DNA of 64,000 bases. Origin: Durusdinium trenchii. Taxonomy: Eukaryota > Sar > Dinophyceae > Suessiales > Symbiodiniaceae. Under the pieces are notes generated by a model, which saw only the letters and a list, made by a program, of their open reading frames with translations, made no database searches and was not told the origin of the DNA. Both the position numbers and the translations under genes were made by a program. Shown here piece by piece: positions 48,666 through 59,560 of this stretch. Location of the stretch: contig CAXAMN010008557.1 in the NCBI GenBank assembly GCA_963970005.1, forward strand, positions 331,529-395,528, read 5' to 3'. How positions within the stretch are numbered: the first letter of the stretch is position 1; each line of letters opens with the position of its first letter.

Positions 48666-49706
48666 ATGGCCATGGTTCACCTCTTGCGATTCGTGCTGAT
48701 TGCCATGGTTTGCTTGCAACGTTCCATGGCATGTTCCAACTTTGCCATGCAGAACTCCTTTGGCATCTCCGTTCGCACCATGGACTTGGGGGACATTGTT
48801 GGTCTTAGTTGGACGATTTTGGCTGTGCCGGCCAAGGATTCCAAGCATGGCTTCCTTGGTTTTGCAGCCACTCTGGCTGGAATCCCAAATGATAACTGGC
48901 TCTTTGCTGGAATTAACGATGCCGGCCTCAGCTGTGATGCACAAACCCTCCTAGGCACAGAGTACCCCAACATATCATTTGATGCACCGGATGCACTAGA
49001 TGCTTTGCATCTTTGTCGATGGGCACTGGAAAGCTTTGGCAACCTGCATGACTTGGAAGTTGGACTGCAGCGAAGCAAGTTCACCCGGCCCAAGGGCCCA
49101 GAGGCATTCTTTGGAGGCCTTCATTGGGTCTTGCGCGATGCCCATCAGGGCATTGTGGTGGAGTTCCTTGATGGTCAGTTGAAGACTTACAGGGACCCCA
49201 ATGATGGGGAGAGCGGCTTTGGCATCATGACCAATGAGCCGTCTTACCAGTGGCACTTGCAAGCTGTGAAGCACCTGCAGTGGAAGGAGTCCCTGGCTCG
49301 GACGGCTGTGAGCATGCCTGGAAGCTGGTATCCAGATGAGCGATTTCAGCGCATCTTCCTGGTAAAGAGGGGTATGCCAAAGCCCACGGACTACCAGGAA
49401 GCAATGATGCAGGCCGTACATGTGCTGAATACTGTCACTGTACCAATGGGCCTGCAATTGGGTACAGATTCTGGAAAGCATTCTGGTGAGGGGACATCTG
49501 ATCACACACAATGGGGCGTGATCTATGACCATGTGAATCGCCTTGTTTACTGGAGGCACTCCAGGAATCAGAACCTACAGAGGCTAGACTTGCAGAAGCT
49601 GCTGGCGCTCGGGCAGAGAAAGTCCCTCAAAGTCGATGCAGAGCTACCGTGGTTCAACGATGCCACAGATGCTCTCCAACCTCAGGACGAAACTCAAGTC
49701 ATTTGA
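48666..49706 (+). CDS. Choloylglycine-hydrolase/penicillin V acylase family enzyme, secreted
   Basis: An intronless 346-codon gene for an N-terminal-nucleophile (Ntn) amidase of the choloylglycine hydrolase family (Pfam CBAH). Such enzymes cleave linear amide bonds, for example in bile salts, penicillin V or N-acyl homoserine lactones. Residues 1-22 form a signal peptide ending SMA, so cleavage would expose Cys23 as the catalytic N terminus. RTMD (37-40) matches the conserved Arg and Asp of the family. GINDAGL (82-88) and TNEPSYQWHL (189-198) carry the conserved Asn residues, RFQR (226-229) the conserved Arg, and QWGVIYDHVNRLVYWR the C-terminal strand pair. Length is normal for the family. 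The protein should act in the secretory route or outside the cell. The substrate is unknown. N-acylethanolamine amidases and acid ceramidase-like enzymes are related alternatives. Confidence 0.88.
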   Translation: MAMVHLLRFVLIAMVCLQRSMACSNFAMQNSFGISVRTMDLGDIVGLSWTILAVPAKDSKHGFLGFAATLAGIPNDNWLFAGINDAGLSCDAQTLLGTEYPNISFDAPDALDALHLCRWALESFGNLHDLEVGLQRSKFTRPKGPEAFFGGLHWVLRDAHQGIVVEFLDGQLKTYRDPNDGESGFGIMTNEPSYQWHLQAVKHLQWKESLARTAVSMPGSWYPDERFQRIFLVKRGMPKPTDYQEAMMQAVHVLNTVTVPMGLQLGTDSGKHSGEGTSDHTQWGVIYDHVNRLVYWRHSRNQNLQRLDLQKLLALGQRKSLKVDAELPWFNDATDALQPQDETQVI

Positions 49707-50477
49707 GAGAAAAAGAACGTAACAGATGTGCGAGATACTTTTGCGCTCTTTTGTGTAGGTAAGTTTGTGGAAACATAATATATATGTATTATAGTCGGTT
49801 CCAAAGACTAGGCATTTGGAGCATGTATACCGGGATTTTTGTATGTCAAGACCCTGGTGAAAGCGTGCATGTTAAAATGCATTTTACATGTCAAGACTGC
49901 AGCCTAACCCCCCACAAGAACAGTGTTTTTGCATCAAAAAACAATTATTTTTACAGGGATTGATGATCAGCTGGTGCAGAGGGATTGTGATCCCATGGTC
50001 TACCATGGTGTCAAGACTATGGCTGAACCGACTATTCAAAGCTCCAAACAGGCCCAACATAGGATTTTAGCATACGGACAAGACAGTGATGAAAGAGAAT
50101 TCTCTGTGCCTGAACGCCAGTTTGGTGCTAAGACTAAAGCTTAAAACTATCCAAAGCACACTCCGACTCAGCTTTTTCCCCAGAGTCATGGCATGAAGGA
50201 CTTTTTAAGATAGTGTTTGCTGAATTGTTAAGACAACAGGCAAACAAACACAATTTGGCCTGCAAACGACTGTCACATGGGCATGCTAAAGCGAACATGC
50301 CAGATGTCAACTGAACGGTGAAACAGCTGTTTCCTAAATGTCAAGACTATTGGGAAGACCATTGCTGAAACAATGCCGACGGTACTTCGGCCAACGTCAA
50401 GACTTTGGAACGCACTATATATATGTTATGTGTATATATATATATTAAAACATATACATCTCATGAAGACTTATTGG
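49707..50477. other. 3' flank with loosely repeated GTCAAGAC motifs
   Basis: ATGTCAAGAC-type motifs followed by variants of TATGGCTGAA occur at about 49846, 49889, 50009, 50339 and 50395. A (TA)n-rich stretch lies at 50416-50446. No gene is seen. Confidence 0.5.
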
Positions 50478-50719
50478 GTTGTCAAAGCCCCTACACTGAG
50501 CCTGGGGACAAAGCCGGGGTCGGCTCTGTGTCGGCGTCGACTCTGAGGCTGGAAGAGTTGCAGGTTGGAGCACAACACCTGGAGGGCACCAAATCAGAGC
50601 CTTGGTCTATGGCTCCCATTGCTCTGATGGATGTCAGCTTGACACACTGGTGGGAATCTAAGGGAACTTCAAACGTCATAAGAAGATATAAGACGATCAA
50701 ACAGACCGGAATTTGTTGA
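50478..50719 (+). CDS. Candidate exon, unknown protein
   Basis: The plus frame is open to a TGA at 50717-50719 and is protein-like from about 50500 (VGSVSASTLRLEELQVGAQH, then MAPIALMDVSLTHWWESKG). No clear acceptor was found, so the left limit is arbitrary. The minus strand over the same bases is open but less natural. No family is recognised. Confidence 0.28.
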
Positions 50720-51037
50720 AGTACTGGAATGCTATGTTATACAATGTTCACGATTCAGTACCTCCGTATTTTCTTCGAGTGGTTTTGCGATGCTTTGAGA
50801 AATTGGTGTGGTGTTCACTTTGAAAGTAGCAGTCGGGTGTCTAGGTTTCAGACCATCTTGAACATTTGTTTTCTAGCACATGTTGATATGTTGCAATGCA
50901 CGTCAGGTTCTTAACCTTTCACACCTGCCAGAGGATTGAAACATATTTTCATCTAAAGATTCCTGAGCCTCCCATTACCTACATGATCTTCAGTTTTTTT
51001 CCTGTTTTGCGTTTTCGATCGCGTGGGAATCAAGTAG

Positions 51038-54000
51038 ATTCCCAAAGGCGGACGGAGTTTTCGCCTTGAGGAGATGAAACTTCTCATGGAGCAAAAGCTG
51101 GAAGCCGAGAAGTTGCCCCTGGGCCGCAGACCGGGGGGGCTGCTCAGCTCCTTTTCTGGGCCGGCGCCCTTCTGCGATGGCCATTCAAAAACCTTCGGCC
51201 GTCCCACCAATGATTTAGCTAATTTGATATGACATGACATGACTCACAAGCATTTTCTCGGAAAGCTGTAGTTGTGCTAGCTGCCTTCATTTCTTGTTGC
51301 CGGATGTGTATGCATGAAGTTCCGATTCTTTTTGTACTTGTAGCGCATTTGTTTGAGGCTAAGCTGAGCGATCGTTTTTCAGTTTGTTGGCATTGGTAAG
51401 CAGGCCTTATCATCCACAAATGCCACGACGAAAGGCGTTTCACCAGCATGGATCACCAACATTTTTGGAGCACCCGTTTGCCCGCATGGTGGCATAAATA
51501 GAGTTCGTTATGATGTGATATATACTGTCTTTTGATGTTTCCCGGCATGGAGTGCTTGGATCACTTGGATTTGGATAGGGCTGTAGTTGGGCAGGGGTCT
51601 TTGTTGAGTCCTGCTGAGCACAAGCGGCGCAAGGCGCGCCAAAGAGCAGGAACTGCAATTGGAAAGTCAGCGCTTAGCGCAAGAGAAGGCTCAGCAGGCC
51701 ATGGCCTCAAATTGGTCGGGGGACATGTATAGGATCTGCAGCAGGTACAGTTGCGGGCGGGTGTGGATGACAGGGAAATCAGTGTGGGCACCGTTGGCAT
51801 ACTTGTTGCTCGTTGGCACCGTTGGCAGAACGCCTTGCGTCAGGAAATCGAGAGCATCCGTGGCAAGCATGAAGATGCGCAGCAACAGCAGCAACAGATG
51901 CTGCAGAAGCTTGCTGAAGAAGTTTGCTTGAGACGGGAGATGAACAGATGGCGACGGCGGGAATTTCAGCATCAACCTCCTCTCTTCCCCGATCATATTG
52001 GAACAACAACAAGAGCCATGATCTCCATTTTACATTTCACATCGTTTGTTCAGATACAATTGATTGCAACGCTTCCGTAGAAACTATCCACACAAATCTT
52101 TGCAGGGCACAACAAATTAATTGATGAAATATTGTGCGTGGGGGTTGAGAGCCTTTGGGTGAGTTGAAACATCAAGACTGTTGAAGTTGAGATGCTGATA
52201 GTCAGACAAGACACGCACAGTAGAATCCACAGGTCTCTACCGTCCTCAATCAATATTGTTTTTCGTTTCTTGGCTGGCCAGGGTTCAGCATAAAGTGTTG
52301 GTCAAGCACAACACATATTGTTCCCAAGTAGCCACAAATAGGCACTTGCCACTTGTCTGAATTGTTGTCCATTTCGTTGTCCGCCTGTTGTCCTCTTCTT
52401 GTCCTTCTTCTGTTGTGCAGCTTGACCGTCATCTTTTTGTCCTCTGTCTTTTCCTCCTCTTGTCCTCTTCTCTTGTTGTCATCTGCTTGTCCTCCTGTTG
52501 TCCTCTTCTTGTCCTCCTGTTGTCCTTCTGCTGGTGTCCAGATTCCAGATGACAGCATGGCAGCATGAAGACATGACAGCACCAAGCGCAATCAAAGGGT
52601 CCAATGCGAGAAATCAATTTCACACCTAGTGGGAAAGCGCCAGCTGGCAAACGCGAAGACCGCAGTACCGCAGCATGGCCACGTGGCAGCCTGTCAGCGT
52701 GTAAACATGACAACATGCTATCGTGCGCTGCAAAGCGGTGAGGCGCTAGAAAGACAATAACTCCAGAGCAACCCCAGAAACCGATGTCCTCTCCTTGTCC
52801 TCCTGGTGCCCTCTTCTTGCGGGGTTCTCTGTTTCTCTCCTAGGAATACAAGTTGGCCACGGTGTCAGGCCGCGCTGGCGAGCCCAGATGTCCTCCTCTT
52901 CTCCCCTTGTCGCGAATTTTTCGGTCCTGTCCCCCTCATCTACTCTATTGCCTTCTTGTTGTCCTTCTTCGGGTCTTCATTGGCCGTGGCTGCCAGCCTA
53001 TCTCCGGCCGTGCTCCTCCCATCATCGTCTTGTCCTACCATGCTCCCCTCGATCATGTTGTCCTTTTGGCGTTTTCCGGTCACAGCTTGTCCTTCTATGG
53101 TCCTCTTGGTGTGTTCGTGTTGTTTTCCTTCCTTCATCCTTTTGTCCTCTGGTCTTTCTGTTGTCGCGCTGCCGTGCTGTTTCCGTTGCTTTCGGAGGCA
53201 GGGGCGGGGGCCGCGGCCGCCCACGACAACAAAAATTCTTTGCTTTTGGCCTGTGGCGGGGCGTTCGTTCGAGGAAACTTCAAGAACAACAACTGGAGCT
53301 CCAGAGACAGCAGCAAGAGCAAATGGAGGCCGATATATCCAGATGCTTAATTTGTTGCAACCGCATCCCCCACCCAACTTCGTCATGCAATTGCATGCAA
53401 AACAATCCTTTTGGATCCTTTTGGCATGGTTTTATCAGAGCGTCTGATTCCAGCTGATTTTGGGTAATATTTTGCTGACGATAATGGTATTTGCAGGAGG
53501 TTCACTGTCCCAGGGCTACAAGGTGGATCTTCTACATCGGATCAGCCTTCTAAATTAGGTCAGAATTTGGGAGTCTCCCCCTCAAAGCCACTGTTGATAT
53601 ATTTCAATGCATTTTGTGGGGTGTTTCTCTGGCTTAAAGCAACACACTTTTGTTGCAGGCCTTGCGGGCACAACAGCAGGCTGAGCTGGAGCGCTTGAGG
53701 ACGATCAGTGACCACAAGACCCACCATGAGACCCACCAGACCCACTATGTCAAGAGTCTTACAGCTCGGTTTCTTTCTTTTGTTTTGACTATTAATGTTG
53801 ACTCTTGATTAGTAACCCTCCCATCCCCCCCATAGAACTCCTGTTTAATAAGTGATACTTAGGAATTAAAAGGAAACCAATATGAACGTTTTTCATGGGA
53901 ACGTGGAGGAATTCTTTATGGCCCATTCTGGAGCCCCAGCCAAAACAGACAGCACACTTCAAGCTCAGGTGTCAAACCCGATATTTTTTGGAGCATTTTC

Positions 54001-54185
54001 TTTGCAGGTGTGAGAAGACCTTCTGGCAGAGATTGTTTCAAAACGGTGGCCAAGCCATGCAACTCTGGATTGTTCTTGAAGTTTCAGGAAGCAGCAAGAA
54101 GATGCGTCAGTGGCAGCTACCGCCACATGCTAAGCATGATTGTTGGTGCTTCAGAGAACCTATGTTGGAGCTCTTGCGCGCATGA
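51038..54185 (+). CDS. Candidate multi-exon coiled-coil protein gene
   Basis: Several plus-strand segments between good acceptors encode Gln/Glu/Lys/Arg-rich helices. 51038-51229 reads LEEMKLLMEQKLEAEKLPL. About 51625-51700 reads ELQLESQRLAQEKAQQAMA. 51742-52078 reads NALRQEIESIRGKHEDAQQQ and MLQKLAEEVCLRREMNRWRR. About 53202-53335 reads RGGGRGRPRQQ and then LQEQQLELQRQQQEQMEAD. 53659-53748 reads ALRAQQQAELERLRTI. 54008-54185 (after TTTCTTTGCAG) reads EKTFWQRLFQNGGQ and ends with a TGA. The segments share orientation and style, but I cannot join all phases, so there may be two genes. Pyrimidine-rich TGTCCTCTTCTTGTCC tracts occupy introns at 52370-52560 and 52790-53180. A structural or scaffold role is only a guess. 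Confidence 0.42.
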
Positions 54186-55002
54186 TTTGATTTCTTTTGT
54201 GCATGGGTTTCTGGCTATACATGGCCCTGGCAGGCTTCGTAAGACCACACGTGAATTTGCTGAAATTTTGCATGCAGACAGCATATTGAGGCCTTGTTGG
54301 CTACTGCAGTTTGACAGGGAGTGGAGGCTCATGTTGACATGTCAATAAACCCATAGGTATCTCTAGTATATTCGCGCAGATGTTTGTTAATGCTTTCGGT
54401 TTTGAGTACAGGACCGCGCCATCTCATCCGACACGGGACAGGAAGTTCAATGCGTACAGTGGAGCATTGCGCAACATTGTTGGCGCGCTAAGCATTGAGG
54501 GTTGACGGCGGCGTGGACTTTGTTGGTGGCAGCCACCAGCGCGGTGTTGATTATGGCTTGCGAGAGGACCCGCCAACAGGCACCGGTCGCCATGGGTGCG
54601 CCAGCGTCCTGGTCACTCAGCAACAAGGTAGTTTGGTGCGCTGTTGGGAGCAAATGCAGCAAGGCAGATGCGCATCCTGCATGATGCGCGTGGGCGTATG
54701 GAAAGATGGGCAGGTGATGCAGGGCCGCAGGCATCGTGGCGTGACTGTGTGGGTGCCGCATCAAAGGTGAGAGGCCAGTGCGTGGCCGTGGCTATCCACT
54801 TCGCAGGCAAGTTCAATGAGTTCTATGCGCAGTGGATCGCCTGCGGCAAGGTTCCTGGACACAATGCGGACGGACGCTGCGCAGAGCCGTCAATGGCTTG
54901 CGCTGCAGATGAAAGCCGTATGTACAGATGGCGCCGATGGCGCAACAGTGAGGAGGTAGAAATGTCGATTAAGATTTGTTGCGCAAAGCTTTGTGTTTAC
55001 AG
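54186..55002. other. GC-rich stretch, coding frame ambiguous
   Basis: 54490-54960 is open in several frames on both strands. The 238-codon plus frame 54644-55360 is the longest, but in its second half it conflicts with the better exon at 55003-55263, so I treat it as at most partly coding. Confidence 0.3.
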
Positions 55003-55263
55003 ACAAGAAGAGAGACATCTTCTCAGCTGCAACTTCGGAGCATGTTTCAGAGGTCCTGTCAGCGGTGTTTCTGCCGTCGATGTGAGGATGAGGAGGGAAG
55101 GGTGCGGAGGAGAGAAGAAGAGACGCATTTCTCCAGGTCTAAAAACAAGAGAACCCTTGAGAGTTGTCTTGAGGGAAGAGAGTATGTGGCGCAGACGGCA
55201 GAGCAAGGGCGCCAGCCCAAGAGGGGAGCTTGGTCCTACCAAAAGCGTTTTGACGCAACCTGA
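55003..55263 (+). CDS. Candidate terminal exon, charged Cys-containing protein
   Basis: CTTTGTGTTTACAG gives an acceptor ending at 55002. The frame is open in phase 0 for 86 codons to a TGA. It is highly charged (ETSSQLQLRSMFQR, RVRRREEETHFSRSKNKRT) and has a Cys cluster CQRCFCRRC near the start that could bind metal. The composition is better than in the overlapping long frame. No family is recognised. Confidence 0.42.
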   Translation, partial: TRRETSSQLQLRSMFQRSCQRCFCRRCEDEEGRVRRREEETHFSRSKNKRTLESCLEGREYVAQTAEQGRQPKRGAWSYQKRFDAT

Positions 55264-55423
55264 CAAGATCGGCTTTGTGAGCGTATATCTGAATCCAGAG
55301 GGTATGGTGATCCAGATGTGCGGAGAAAAGGTTGACCCAATCGCATTTCAGTCCAGTTGACAAATCTATCCAGCGGGAGGAAAAGTCAGAAGTGGTCGTG
55401 AACCCATTGGCTCCCTTTTACAG

Positions 55424-55540
55424 GCAGGTGGTTGGATCAAGCGTGTGCTTGCTCAGGGGAGTTGTAACGTCACCTTCGCGATCAAGGACCTAGTAGCAAA
55501 GATGTCGAAGTCGAACCCAACCATAAAGGCTTTGAACTAA
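55424..55540 (+). CDS. Candidate terminal exon, unknown protein
   Basis: ATTGGCTCCCTTTTACAG is a strong acceptor ending at 55423. The frame reads GGWIKRVLAQGSCNVTFAIK and then DLVAKMSKSNPTIKALN to a TAA at 55538-55540. It has a natural mix of helix-forming and polar residues. It follows the exon ending at 55263, but the two cannot be in one transcript unless that stop is spliced out. No family is recognised. Confidence 0.42.
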   Translation, partial: AGGWIKRVLAQGSCNVTFAIKDLVAKMSKSNPTIKALN

Positions 55541-55830
55541 CTGAAGGAACTTCTTGGATACGTGTGGTTAAATTTCTCAAACCCAGGTGATGGATTTGGG
55601 AGAAAAGTGGCCAGATGGGGGTGGGGACAAGTCACCGCAGATCAGCGTCTGGGGCAGTTTGTGGCTTGAATGAGAGATAATGAGAGTCGCTTCTCACTAC
55701 AAGTTGAATGCAGAGGGTCTTGTGAGTCTTTCACTATGTGAATCTGAGTTGGGCGCAACCGTGTAAGCAGCTGCACAGAAACAGATGGCGTCTAAATCAG
55801 ATCAGTGTTTGACTTGATTTATTGGCCAAG

Positions 55831-56034
55831 GTGAACCGCTTTCCTTTCACGGACTCTTTCGAGCGCGCGGCCATTGATAGCCAAGAGAGGAGTCAGAGAG
55901 GAGTTGAAAAGATCAGACGCCTAGATGGGAAGTTGCGTGTGCAAAGCAGAAAGGTTTCAACAACTGATCTGGTATTGCAAGGGCGAGCAAAGGAAGAACG
56001 CTGGAGAGGCAGGGTGACAAATGCAAAACTATGA
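55831..56034 (+). CDS. Candidate terminal exon, basic protein
   Basis: TTGGCCAAG precedes 55831. The frame is open in phase 0 for 67 codons to a TGA, with protein-like charged content (VNRFPFTDSFERAAIDSQER, RGVEKIRRLDGKLRVQSRK). A GTTTCA donor at 55954 would end a 41-codon exon in phase 0; otherwise the exon continues to the stop (RAKEERWRGRVTNAKL). No family is recognised. Confidence 0.4.
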   Translation: MNRFPFTDSFERAAIDSQERSQRGVEKIRRLDGKLRVQSRKVSTTDLVLQGRAKEERWRGRVTNAKL

Positions 56035-57060
56035 TCGCTAGAAGAAAGGAGGAACATGTCTTCAATCGTCAGCACGACGGCGAAGTGTGTGGGGAAAGTG
56101 AATTTTTCTTGAGGGCTCGCAGCCAGTGGTTACGAGACCAGGCAGCTGGAACAGAGGATTGTTGAACAAGATCAGAATGGGTCAGACTTAAGGAAACGAG
56201 GTGAGGAGAGAGAATTTGACCTTGAGGAAGAGTCAGTTGACCGCACACAAAGGAGAGCGTATGCTTTCATTTCACATGGCAACACCGCAAAATAGAGCAA
56301 AGGTGGGCAGTACAATGTTGATAGCAGCGACGCCAGGTTTATGATGTGCCAAACAGCCTAACTCTGAAATCTCAAGGAATCATTTAAAAAAAAGCAGAAA
56401 AACGCAAAGCCGCACTCAGAAATGATGACCAGGAAATACAAATAAAAGGCATGAAAAAGGCAGCTGGTCAAAACGAGTGCGTATACAAAAGCACAAAATT
56501 GGCAAAAGGAAGCCAAAAAAAAACAAACAAAACGCAAAACAACCGTTTTAAAAACGCAAAACAAAAGCGAACAAACCGCACAAAAAATGCACACGCGCGA
56601 CCAAATTTTACACACCACCTTTTTTGCGCGATTTCTTTTTTCGATGTTTGTGCGTTTTATGTGCGATTTGTTTTTGCAATTTGTTGTATTTTCCGATTTT
56701 TTTGCGTTTCCTCAAGGCAAACGCACAAAAAATGCAAACAACACGCAAATACAAAGCAAAACATGCAAGGGCAAAGACTAGAACGTTTTTGATCGCATTT
56801 GTTTTGCTTTTTGATTGCATTTGTTTTGCATGTTTTGTGCATGTTTTGTTGCATTTTTTGTTTTTTTGGTGCATTGTTGTTGCATTTGTTGGGCCTTTTT
56901 TTGGATTTGTTTAGTGGACAAATGGTTTTTTTCGCATTTTTTGCATTCCAACGCATTTTGCAGCATTGGATTTGCATTTGTTTTGCATTGTTTATGTACT
57001 GTTTATTTTTGGTCGTGTCATCAGAACTAGCTTTAATGCACATCATAACGCTAGGTGCAG
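56035..57060. repeat. Strand-asymmetric A-rich then T-rich low-complexity tract
   Basis: 56380-56600 is made of AAACAAAACGCAAAAC-like purine/A-rich words. 56610-57010 is made of their complements (TTTGCATTTTTTG, TTTGTTTTGCATTG), so the two halves are loosely inverted. Frames here are open only because stop codons are rare in such sequence. No gene is called; 56035-56380 shows nothing. Confidence 0.7.
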
Positions 57061-57201
57061 TGCCTTCGAGAGGCCCAGCTTCCAGAGGACTTCGAAGCCG
57101 AAGCTCAACGGACAACACCGGAAGAGCAAGAATCTTACAGCTTGAACAAGAACAAAATGCTATGCTGTGGGGAAGGATCAATGCCAAGATTAGCGCGATA
57201 G
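57061..57201 (+). CDS. Candidate exon, acidic protein
   Basis: ACGCTAGGTGCAG precedes 57061. The frame reads CLREAQLPEDFEAEAQRTTP and EEQESYSLNKNKML to a TAG at 57199. A competing plus frame over the same bases continues to 57404 (QLEQEQNAMLWGRINAKISA) and is also plausible. Only one can be right. No family is recognised. Confidence 0.3.
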   Translation, partial: CLREAQLPEDFEAEAQRTTPEEQESYSLNKNKMLCCGEGSMPRLAR

Positions 57202-58300
57202 AGAGCCACGAACTAGAACCATGCCGCGACAATGGGGGTGGTGAAAATGGAGCCTTAAGAGTGGAACCTGACAGGCTACGAAGATACCCCGGCTGGAAAA
57301 AAATCGGCCAAGTTCCTGAAAAGGAGTGCGTGCAGTTGAGCGTGGCACTACCAACCTGCAACATAAGTGGACACTTACTTTTTATTTTGCAAAGTAGCTC
57401 ATGAAGCAGCTTACGTGGTTTTATGCAGTTGGAAGTTCTTGTTCTCCAACACCGGCCGTGTCAGACTTGAACAACGCTTCACACCAAGGACCGTTGGAAA
57501 CTGTTCCCATCCGGACTGAAGTATAAAAGTGTTTTCATCATCCAGGTTCTGTTTATTGTTTTTTTGAGTTTCCTGAGACCCCGTCCCCGACAGACTGAAG
57601 ACCGCCATCATCGCCGACCGAGGCAGCAGAAACTGTGGAACCTGTGGAGCTGCCCCTCGGTGTTCAGAAGACACCTACGGTCCAAATATGTCCTAGCTTA
57701 GTGTTTGGGAAATCGCACTGTGTGTTCAAATTCTGGTGTTGTCAAGCGTTTTTTGGTGTTTTCTAGCATGATCCAGAGAAGAGGGGTTCTTCTTTGGCAG
57801 CCCAGTTCATCTCACGCTGAAGGGAATATTTGCACAGTGGGTTATCAAACGAAGCTCACACGGAATCCGCATGAGTTCAGACCTTGCTGCATCTGAGGTC
57901 AGATGTAGCAGATGTGCGTTCTCACCATGAGCCACAGCCGTCCAGGCTCGCCATTTTGCACTTTTGAGCAAAGATGGTTTAGGATTTCAACATGGTGTGT
58001 GCTTTGTCAACACCCTTTGGCGAGAGGTGTGTTTTTGTTTCCTGCCACCATATATCACCTCAGATATGCTTCCAAACCACAGTGGAGAACACAATGTCGC
58101 TTATAGACATATAACCATTGTGATGTTTTTTGAGGAAACAGCTGCCTCACCGACCAGTTGATCCATCAGAGAGCAAATCTTGACATCCGATACGATATAC
58201 TCATTCATTGCGTACTCAGTGTACTCCTTCAGTCATGAATAATAGAGATTCATCCACAGCTCTTTGAGGGAACACCGGTGCCACATTCTTCATCCCACAG
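57202..58300. other. Stretch with one small ORF
   Basis: An ATG at 57767, one base after TTTTCTAG, opens 43 codons (IQRRGVLLWQPSSSHAEGN, then YQTKLTRNPHEFRPCCI) to a stop near 57896; it may be a small gene or first exon. The minus frame 57411-57674 is open but unassigned. The remainder shows nothing. Confidence 0.33.
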
Positions 58301-59071
58301 GTCGGCGGAGGACGTTCTCGATGCGCCACATCATGCTTGGCCGGTTTGGCACTCCCAACACAAGGTGCGAAAGATTGCGGAAGACGCAGACGCGGAGCTG
58401 AACGGTGAGTCAACATCAATCAACACGGAATTGAACGGACGGACACTTCATATAAGTTACAGACCGTCTATCAAAGATGTTCCATTTATATAGGCATAGG
58501 TGTTTTTGTGGAATTGGAATGAGGTCAATATTGTTCAATGTACGTCATCTGAGGAAAGAACAGGTGTTCCTGATGGCACCGTTCTGCATACAACAAATCA
58601 GCCGGTGCAACAGGTTCATGCAACATATGTACCAGGTCCCTGCACCGCACATGACCTCCCTGTGTCATTTGTTGTCCTAGTTCACGGGTAATCCCCCACC
58701 GGGGTGTCGTGGTTTTGGGACGCTCGTGATGGAAATGCCCACATTTTGGGCTCTTTGTGCTTTTGATGTTCACTTGTTACGCTTCGGAACATACTCATCC
58801 CTTCAATGATTCAATGACTGGCTTTACAACTTTACAACATTGCCATCGGGATTGCCATCTAAGAGCCGGAGAAGAGGGTATTGGATTGATGCTAGATGCA
58901 GAAACGCGTTGTCAGAAGGTGGGGTGCGAGTGAATGCTGAACATCTTTCGCCCACAGGGTATGGAGAGGCGGCACTTCCCCGCCATGCACACGGCCCTCT
59001 CACAGATGGCAGCCATTTTGAGAGCACCTCAGATTGGAGATTGGCTAAATGATTTGTCAGCACTTTTTTGA
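58301..59071 (+). CDS. Candidate multi-exon gene, unknown function
   Basis: Exon 58301-58404 has both a strong acceptor (TTCTTCATCCCACAG) and a consensus donor (GTGAGT); it reads AEDVLDAPHHAWPVWHSQHK and VRKIAEDADAELN. A segment after CATCTGAG (about 58552-58611) reads ERTGVPDGTVLHTTNQPVQQ and ends at GTTCAT. The terminal exon starts at 58958 after CATCTTTCGCCCACAG and reads GMERRHFPAMHTALSQMAAI and then APQIGDWLNDLSALF to a TGA at 59069-59071. Exon phases are not all tied together. No family is recognised. Confidence 0.5.
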
Positions 59072-59560
59072 CTTGCACCGTGCCAAATCCAGGTGATCTG
59101 GTGGGGTCTGACTATATGACTATGTTTGACTGACTCACAGAACTGGGATGATAAACCATGGCAACCTAATCCAAAGTGCACGAGCCATTAGTCATTTTAG
59201 CAACCTGGTGTGTCACTCTCTGAATGGACTGTTCAATTATTCTGCTTCCCTGCTTGCACGATTGTGACGAATGTGCCATAATGTGCCGAACAAATCCATT
59301 GCTTGTTACGTCCTATTACCAATTAGAATGGTTCCCATTGTTGCCAGTATTAGGCTGAAATCAGAATAGTGTCAAATTTGCATCAATCACAAGCACGGTA
59401 CCAGAACAGACATTTGAATGATTTTGAATGTGGGATATCCTTCGCTACATTGCACCTGCCCAGGTTGCCAAAGAACGTGAGCAGTGCATGATGGAGTATG
59501 CACTGTCGGCTTCCCAGTGATCACTTTCGAACCTACGTTGCTTCCGTTTTCAACCTGCAG
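59072..59560. other. Intergenic stretch
   Basis: No gene is seen. The right end is the pyrimidine-rich lead (TTGCTTCCGTTTTCAACCTGCAG) of the next exon. Confidence 0.4.

Noticed and set aside
54644-55360. 238-codon plus-strand ORF
   Set aside because: Its second half conflicts with a more protein-like frame behind a good acceptor at 55002; GC-rich sequence keeps several frames open.
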